In this document: positions 58,545 through 64,000 of the stretch, one piece after another
How positions within the stretch are numbered: the first letter of the stretch is position 1
Layout: each line of letters opens with the position of its first letter
Origin: Haloechinothrix halophila YIM 93223
GTDB lineage: Bacteria > Actinomycetota > Actinomycetes > Mycobacteriales > Pseudonocardiaceae
Length of the DNA stretch: 64,000 nucleotides
Direction of reading: 5' to 3'
NCBI RefSeq assembly: GCF_000504245.1
Contig: NZ_KI632509.1
Coordinates: 2,045,723 to 2,109,722 of the forward strand
The notes under the pieces: generated by a model
Seen by the model: only the letters and a program-made list of their open reading frames with translations
Told to the model about the DNA's origin: nothing
The model's database searches: none
Program-made: the position numbers and the translations under genes

Positions 58545-61500
58545 TTACTCGAACGCCTTCGCGAGGATGGCCTTCTGCTCGACCTCGTGCACCCGGGGCG
58601 AACCGGCGGACGGCGCCGCCATCGGCCGCCGCGAGACCACCTGCAACGGTTTGTCGAAGGCGTCGGAAACCCGGCGAGGCAGGTTCAGGCCGAAGAATGG
58701 CCACGCACCCTGGTTCTCCGGCTCCTCCTGCACCCAGGCGACCTCCTGCGCCGACGAGTACCGTGCCATCGCTTCCCGCAGCTTCTTCTTCGGAAGCGGG
58801 TAATACTGCTCGATCCGCACGATCGCCACGTCGTTCGCGCCCCGCTGAGCCCGCTCGGCCGCCAGCTCCCAGTAGAGCTTGCCCGAGGTGAGCAGCACCT
58901 TGCGCACCGCACTAGGTTCGACCTCGGCGTCATCGATCACCGAGAGGAACTTCGATCCCTCGGTGAAGTCCTCGACGTTCGAGGTGGCCGCCTTGTTGCG
59001 CAGCATCGACTTCGGCGTGAAGACGATGATCGGGCGGTCGACGCCGTCCAGCGCGTGCCTGCGCAGCATGTGGAAGTAGTTCGCGGGGGTCGATGGCACC
59101 GCCACCGTCATCGAGCCCTCCGCGCACAGCGACAGGAACCGCTCGATGCGCCCGGACGTGTGGTCCGGGCCCTGGCCCTCGTGGCCGTGCGGCAGCAGCA
59201 GCACCAGCGGCGAGAGCTGGCCCCACTTGGCCTCACCGGATGAGATGTACTCGTCGATGATGGTCTGCGCGCCGTTGACGAAGTCGCCGAACTGCGCCTC
59301 CCACAGCACCAGTGCGCGCGGCTGCGCCACCGAGTAGCCGTACTCGAAGCCGACGGCGGCGAACTCGGACAGCGCCGAGTTGTAGACCATCACCCGGCCC
59401 TGTTCCTCGGCGAGGTGCTGCAGCGGGGCGTGCTCCCTGCCGGTCTCGCGGTCGATCAGCACCGAGTGCCGCTGGGTGAACGTGCCGCGCTGCGAATCCT
59501 GGCCGGACAGGCGCACCAGCTTGCCCTCCATCGCGAGCGAGCCGAACGCGAGCAGTTCCGCGAACGCCCAGTCGATGCCGCCCTCGCGGGACATCTTGTG
59601 CCTGCGCTGCAGCACCGGCTTGACCCTTGGGTGCGGCGTGAAGCCCTCCGGCAGGTTGACGAAGGCGTCGCCGATGTGGTGCAGCGTCTCGGTGCTGATC
59701 GCGGTCGGCACCTGCGCTGGCACCTGCTGGTGCTCCTCAACCGACGGGCTCGCCTTGATCGGGTGTTTCTCCAGCTCGCGCACCTCGTTGAAGACGTGCT
59801 CCAGCTGACTGGAGAAGTCACGCAGCGCGGTCTCGGCCTCCTCGACCGAGATGTCGCCGCGGCCGATCAGCGATTCGGTGTAGGTCTTCCGCACGCTGCG
59901 CTTGCCGTCGATGATGTCGTACATCGCTGGCTGGGTCATCGACGGGTCGTCGCCCTCGTTGTGACCCCGGCGGCGGTAGCAGATCATGTCGATCACGACG
60001 TCCTTGTTGAACGCCTGCCGGTAGTCCACGGCGAGCTTGGCGACCCAGTACGCGGCCTCGGGGTCGTCGCCGTTGACGTGGAAGATCGGCGCCTCGATGA
60101 TCTTGGCGACATCGGTGGCGTACTGGCTCGACCGCGCGTGCTGCGGCGCGGTGGTGAAGCCGACCTGGTTGTTGATGATGACGTGCACGGTGCCGCCGGT
60201 GCGGTAGCCGCGCAGCAGCGCCAGGTTCAGCGTCTCAGCCACGACACCCTGGCCCGCGAACGCCGCGTCGCCGTGCAGCAGCACGGGCAGTACGGTGAAG
60301 CCCTCTGAGCCTTTGTTCAGGATGTCCTGCTTGGCGCGCACGATGCCTTCCAGGACAGGATCGACCGCCTCCAGGTGCGATGGGTTGGCGGTCAGCGACA
60401 CCTTGGTCTCGCCGTCACCGAACATCCTGAAGTACTTGCCCTCGGCGCCGAGGTGGTACTTCACATCGCCAGAGCCGTGCGCCTGGCCGGGGTCGAGGTT
60501 GCCCTCGAACTCCTGGAAGATCTGCGAGATCGGCTTGCCGACGATGTTGGCCAGCACGTTGAGGCGGCCCCGGTGCGGCATGCCGATGACGACCTCGTCC
60601 AGCTCGTGCTCTGCCGCCTTGTCCAGCACGGTGTCCAGCAGCGGGATCACCGTCTCGCTGCCCTCGAGTGAGAACCGCTTCTGCCCGACGTACTTCGTCT
60701 GCAGGAACGTCTCGAATGCCTCGGCCGCGTTGAGCTTGGAGAGAATGTACTTCTGTTCCGACGTCGGCGGCTTGGAGTGCTTGATCTCGATCCGGTCCTG
60801 CAGCCAGCGCCGCTCCTCTGGATCGATGATGTGGGTGTACTCCACGCCGACGGTGCGGCAGTAGGAGTCTCGCAGCACGCCGAGCACGTCGCGCAGCTTC
60901 ATCCGCTGCTTGCCCGCGAAGCCACCAACGGCGAACTCGCGGTCAAGGTCCCACAGCGTCAACCCGTGCGAGAGGATGTCCAGGTCCTCGTGGCGGCGCT
61001 GCCGGTAGTTCAGCGGGTCGGTGTCGGCCATCAGGTGGCCGCGCATCCGGTACGCCTCGATCAGCTCGATGACCCGTGTGGTCTTGTCGATGTCGCCTTC
61101 TGGGATGTCCTGGACCCAGCGCACCGGCTCGTACGGCAGGCGAAGCGAGGTGAAGATGTCGTCGTAGAAGCGGTCCTCGCCGAGCAGCAGCTGGTGGATG
61201 CGACGCAGGAACTCGCCCGACTCGGCACCCTGGATGATGCGGTGGTCGTAGGTCGAGGTCAGCGTCATGATCTTGCTGACGCCCATCGTGATCAGGGCCT
61301 GCTCGCTGGTGCCCTGATACTGCGCCGGGTACTCCATCGCGCCGACGCCGATGATCGCGCCCTGGTTCGTCTGCAGTCGGGGCACCGAGTGGTTCGTGCC
61401 GATGCCGCCAGGGTTGGTCAGCGAGATCGTGGTGCCGGCGAAGTCGTCCGCGGTGAGCTTATTGGTGCGGGCCTTCTTGATGATCTCCTCGTACGCCTGC

Positions 61501-62309
61501 CAGAACTGCAGGAACGACATGTCCTCGACCTCTTTGATGGAGGCGACGACGAGGTTGCGCTGGCCGTCCTTGCCCTTCATGTCGATGGCGAGGCCGAGGT
61601 TGACGTGCTCGGGTGTGACCGCGTGCGGCTTGCCGTCGACAAGCTCGTAGTGGCGGTTCATGTTCGGGTAGTCCCGCAGCGCCCGCACCATCGCGTAGCC
61701 GATGAGGTGGGTGAACGAGATCTTGCCGCCGCGCGTCCGCGTCAGGTGGTTGTTGATCACGATGCGGTTGTCCGCCATCAGCTTGGCGGGCACCGCGCGC
61801 ACGCTGGTCGCGGTCGGCACCGCAAGCGATGCGTCCATGTTCTTGGCGATCGCGGCCGCGGCGCCGCGCAGCGCGGTGCGCTCGGGCTGCCGCTTGTCGG
61901 TTGCGGGTGCGCTCTGCGCTGGCTTGGCCTGCTGCGTGGGCTGGGCTGGCTGCTGCGTGGGCTGAGCGGGCGTGGCTTGCTGGGTCTGCTGGGCGGGCTG
62001 CTGGGGACGGGGTTGTTGCTGAGGTGCGGCCGGGGCCTGCTGCCGGGGCGCTGGCTGGGGCGTCGGCCTCGGCGCCGGGGTCCCGCCGGTGCCATCGCTG
62101 ACCGCGGTCGACGCGCCGGTTGCCGTCCCTGCCGCCGCCGTCGATCCGTCTTGGGTGGAGCCGTCACCTGCGCCAGTCGGGGTGAAGTCGGCGAAGAAGT
62201 CATGCCACGCGGCATCGACTGACTTGGGATCGTCGAGGTAGCGCTCGTACATCTCCTCGACAAGCCATTCGTTGGGGCCGAATTGTGACGCAGGGCTGCT
62301 GCTAGACAC
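58545..62309 (-). CDS. kgd: Multifunctional 2-oxoglutarate metabolism enzyme Kgd (alpha-ketoglutarate decarboxylase / E1-E2 type)
   Basis: 1254 residues from GTG 62309. N-terminal helix [22 protein letters not shown], a Pro/Gln-rich linker (about 60-140), an E2-like succinyl/acyltransferase domain (about 145-360, [29 protein letters not shown]), then a thiamin-diphosphate E1 region with [42 protein letters not shown] and [23 protein letters not shown]. It decarboxylates 2-oxoglutarate and, with lipoylated partners, completes the dehydrogenase reaction of the TCA cycle. In mycobacteria GarA inhibits it. Confidence 0.96.
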   Translation of the reverse strand: MSSSSPASQFGPNEWLVEEMYERYLDDPKSVDAAWHDFFADFTPTGAGDGSTQDGSTAAAGTATGASTAVSDGTGGTPAPRPTPQPAPRQQAPAAPQQQPRPQQPAQQTQQATPAQPTQQPAQPTQQAKPAQSAPATDKRQPERTALRGAAAAIAKNMDASLAVPTATSVRAVPAKLMADNRIVINNHLTRTRGGKISFTHLIGYAMVRALRDYPNMNRHYELVDGKPHAVTPEHVNLGLAIDMKGKDGQRNLVVASIKEVEDMSFLQFWQAYEEIIKKARTNKLTADDFAGTTISLTNPGGIGTNHSVPRLQTNQGAIIGVGAMEYPAQYQGTSEQALITMGVSKIMTLTSTYDHRIIQGAESGEFLRRIHQLLLGEDRFYDDIFTSLRLPYEPVRWVQDIPEGDIDKTTRVIELIEAYRMRGHLMADTDPLNYRQRRHEDLDILSHGLTLWDLDREFAVGGFAGKQRMKLRDVLGVLRDSYCRTVGVEYTHIIDPEERRWLQDRIEIKHSKPPTSEQKYILSKLNAAEAFETFLQTKYVGQKRFSLEGSETVIPLLDTVLDKAAEHELDEVVIGMPHRGRLNVLANIVGKPISQIFQEFEGNLDPGQAHGSGDVKYHLGAEGKYFRMFGDGETKVSLTANPSHLEAVDPVLEGIVRAKQDILNKGSEGFTVLPVLLHGDAAFAGQGVVAETLNLALLRGYRTGGTVHVIINNQVGFTTAPQHARSSQYATDVAKIIEAPIFHVNGDDPEAAYWVAKLAVDYRQAFNKDVVIDMICYRRRGHNEGDDPSMTQPAMYDIIDGKRSVRKTYTESLIGRGDISVEEAETALRDFSSQLEHVFNEVRELEKHPIKASPSVEEHQQVPAQVPTAISTETLHHIGDAFVNLPEGFTPHPRVKPVLQRRHKMSREGGIDWAFAELLAFGSLAMEGKLVRLSGQDSQRGTFTQRHSVLIDRETGREHAPLQHLAEEQGRVMVYNSALSEFAAVGFEYGYSVAQPRALVLWEAQFGDFVNGAQTIIDEYISSGEAKWGQLSPLVLLLPHGHEGQGPDHTSGRIERFLSLCAEGSMTVAVPSTPANYFHMLRRHALDGVDRPIIVFTPKSMLRNKAATSNVEDFTEGSKFLSVIDDAEVEPSAVRKVLLTSGKLYWELAAERAQRGANDVAIVRIEQYYPLPKKKLREAMARYSSAQEVAWVQEEPENQGAWPFFGLNLPRRVSDAFDKPLQVVSRRPMAAPSAGSPRVHEVEQKAILAKAFE

Positions 62310-62535
62310 GGCTGGGACTCGCCTCTATCCGTCTGTCGTATGGGTGTATCAACCTGTCGCGCTTCCAGGCTAACGCCATCACGCGCGACGAGGTGAGATA
62401 AGTTCCCGCCCACCCCGCACGTCATGGTGTGCGAAGCGCGAGGGCCATTCTTCCACTCGTGTGATTGAGTCGTGCGCCGGTCGGGTGTCAACGTGATGTG
62501 TCCCGCAACCCGACGTGATTGGCATCATGTTCGGT

Positions 62536-63297
62536 ATGGACTTCGTGGCCAACTCCGACCGGGTGCGAACAGCACAATCGCTGGTCAGCGGCTCGCGACG
62601 AGCGGTAGCGCTGACCGGCGCCGGAGTGTCGACCGAATCGGGGATCCCGGACTTCCGCGGCCCCGAGGGTGTGTGGACCCGCGATCCCGATGCGCAGCGG
62701 CTGTCGAACATCCACGACTACATGGCCGACCCGGAGTTGCGGCAGCGAAGCTGGCAGGCGCGGTTGCACCACCCCGGCTGGCAGGCGCAGCCGAATGCCG
62801 CGCATCACGCGCTGGTGACACTGGCACGTTCCGGCCCGCTGCGAGCGATCGTGACGCAAAACGTCGATGGGTTGCACCAGCGCGCGGGCAGCGACCCTGA
62901 CTCGGTGATCGAGCTGCATGGCACGCTGTACGAGACGGCGTGCCTGACCTGCGACGAGCGCAGGGGCATGCGGGAAGCGCTCGACCGGGTCGCCGCTGGT
63001 GAGACCGATCCGCCGTGCCTGGTCTGCGGCGGCATCCTCAAGTCGGCGACGATCTCGTTCGGTCAGGCGCTCGACCCCGGCGTGCTGTCCCGCGCTCGCA
63101 CCGAGGTCGAGGCGTGCGACCTGCTACTCGCCGTTGGCAGTTCGCTGAGCGTGCACCCCGCGGCTGGGCTCGTCGGGCTGGCTGCCCGCAACGGCGCTCG
63201 GATCGTCGTCTGCAACGCCACCGAAACGCCGTACGACGACGTCGCCGACGTCGTGCTGCGCGGCTCACTCGGTGAGGTGCTGCCCGCGTTGGTGTGA
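62536..63297 (+). CDS. Sirtuin-type NAD-dependent protein deacylase (Sir2/CobB)
   Basis: About 253 residues. Motifs GAGVSTESGIPDFRG, TQNVDGLHQRAG with catalytic His in ELHG, zinc cysteines CLTC and CLVCGG, and GSSLSVHPAAGL. It removes acyl groups from lysines (for example acetyl-CoA synthetase), consuming NAD. Start is uncertain: ATG 62536, ATG 62527 and GTG 62515 are in frame and none has a strong ribosome site; 62536 gives the usual N-terminal length. Overlaps the convergent ABC gene by 33 bases. Confidence 0.9.
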   Translation: MDFVANSDRVRTAQSLVSGSRRAVALTGAGVSTESGIPDFRGPEGVWTRDPDAQRLSNIHDYMADPELRQRSWQARLHHPGWQAQPNAAHHALVTLARSGPLRAIVTQNVDGLHQRAGSDPDSVIELHGTLYETACLTCDERRGMREALDRVAAGETDPPCLVCGGILKSATISFGQALDPGVLSRARTEVEACDLLLAVGSSLSVHPAAGLVGLAARNGARIVVCNATETPYDDVADVVLRGSLGEVLPALV

Positions 63298-64000
63298 TGG
63301 CGCGGGGCTGGTCAGGCCGTCGGTGATGCTGCCCGCCGCGTCGTTCGCGCCGTCGCCCAGCCGCCAGAACCGCGCGTACGCGCCGTCCGCGGCGAGCAGT
63401 TCGGCGTGCGTTCCCTGCTCGACCAGCCGCCCGCCGTCCAGCACCAGGATGCGGTCAGCCCGCGCCGCCGTCGCCAGCCGGTGTGCCACGACGAACGTCG
63501 TCCTGCTGCGAGCCAACTCCTCGGCCGCGGTCAGTACTGCCGTCTCGGTCGCCGGATCCAGCGCGGCCGTCGCCTCGTCGAGCAGCAGGATGTCCGGGTC
63601 GACCAGATCGGCGCGGGCGAGCGCGATCAGCTGCCGCTGGCCAGCCGACAGTGACTGCCCGCGCTCGCCGACCTGCTGGTGGAACCCGGACGGCAGCGCG
63701 GCGATCGCGTCCAGCGCGCCCACCGCGCGTGCCGCCGCCTCCACCTCGGCGTCGGTCGCGTCGGTACGCGCGTAGCGGATGTTGTCCGCGACGGTTCCGG
63801 AGAACAGGTGTGCTTCCTGCGGCACGATGCCCATGCGTGCCCGCAGCGCTGGCAGGTCGTAGTCGCGGACGTCGACGCCGTCGATGCGTACCGTGCCGGA
63901 CGTCGGGTCGTAGAACCGCGCCAGCAGCTTCATCACGGTCGATTTGCCCGCCCCGGTCGCGCCGACCAGCGCCACCGTCTCGCCCGGCGCGACGTCGAAC
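63265..64000 (-). CDS. ABC exporter, ATP-binding domain (partial, N-terminus off the window)
   Basis: Reads in from the right edge: 244 residues of the C-terminal half. Walker A GATGAGKST, Q-loop IVPQEAHLFSGTV, signature LSAGQRQLIALARA, Walker B ILLLDEATAALD and switch His VVAHRLAT are intact. The segment before Walker A (FDVAPGETVALV) shows the protein continues upstream, where a membrane domain is expected (MsbA/lipid or drug exporter type). Substrate is unknown. Confidence 0.9.
   Translation of the reverse strand, partial: FDVAPGETVALVGATGAGKSTVMKLLARFYDPTSGTVRIDGVDVRDYDLPALRARMGIVPQEAHLFSGTVADNIRYARTDATDAEVEAAARAVGALDAIAALPSGFHQQVGERGQSLSAGQRQLIALARADLVDPDILLLDEATAALDPATETAVLTAAEELARSRTTFVVAHRLATAARADRILVLDGGRLVEQGTHAELLAADGAYARFWRLGDGANDAAGSITDGLTSPAPSHQRGQHLTE

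Noticed and set aside
60777-62222. Long plus-strand open frame opposite kgd
   Set aside because: Shadow of kgd; composition is Arg/Val/Leu-rich with no domain, and the minus strand encodes a complete conserved enzyme.

Overview
The window is high-GC actinobacterial chromosome. Gene content and order match the Mycobacterium tuberculosis Rv3260c-Rv3216 region in several blocks: whiB2 to manA, tmk-mtrA-mtrB-lpqB to secA, and rsgA to sigH-rshA-pdtaS-whiB1. It also has a mycothiol gene (mshB), an actinobacterial 2-oxoglutarate decarboxylase (kgd), many GTG starts and 4-nt ATGA/GTGA overlaps. Three secreted subtilisin-like proteases and hypervariable short intergenic repeats point to Pseudonocardiales (Amycolatopsis/Saccharomonospora/Prauserella-like). 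That assignment is inference. I see no insertion sequence, prophage, CRISPR array, tRNA or rRNA.

Layout. 1-6450: the tail of an unidentified gene, then a five-gene oligopeptide ABC importer (lipoprotein, two permeases, two ATPases) with a strong hairpin after the lipoprotein gene. 6568-9507: mshB with a small membrane protein, an unknown gene and a convergent site-2-type protease. 9646-18747: WhiB2-type regulator, a giant glycosyltransferase/membrane protein, a zincin-like protein, DUF3499, phosphomannomutase, Trm112-like protein, SIS-type protein and mannose-6-phosphate isomerase, i.e. mannose activation for cell-envelope glycans. 18889-25862: accessory block with a cation efflux protein, protease 1, a membrane alpha/beta hydrolase and a Gln/Gly-repeat lipoprotein. 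25909-35948: tmk, the MtrA-MtrB-LpqB envelope/cell-division signalling operon, a ComF-like protein, the ribosome hibernation factor and SecA. 35955-41147: DUF6459-like protein, TrmH, WS/DGAT-type acyltransferase, DUF6912 and P5C dehydrogenase. 41303-51286: Met-rich lipoprotein, RsgA, SRAP, hydrolase, YbaK, SigR-RsrA, bL37, PdtaS, WhiB1, diacylglycerol kinase-like protein, a membrane protein and a GNAT. 51399-64000: hotdog protein, RmlC, malic enzyme, proteases 2 and 3 in tandem, Kgd, sirtuin and a partial ABC exporter.

Regulation visible in the sequence. A thiol-stress circuit stands out. sigR has a perfect GGGAAT-N18-GTT promoter whose predicted start site falls on an in-frame GTG that would give a 54-residue N-terminally extended sigma factor. 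The same promoter type (GGGAAC-N18-GTT) lies far upstream of hpf, whose leader carries an ideal Shine-Dalgarno and an 8-codon ORF with two cysteines running into a hairpin. The three proteases share one promoter/leader cassette although one copy is 33 kb from the others. whiB1 has a GTGA-N6-TCAC Crp-type site upstream. Three unrelated-looking intergenic arrays have the same 21-22 nt period and lie just after stop codons.
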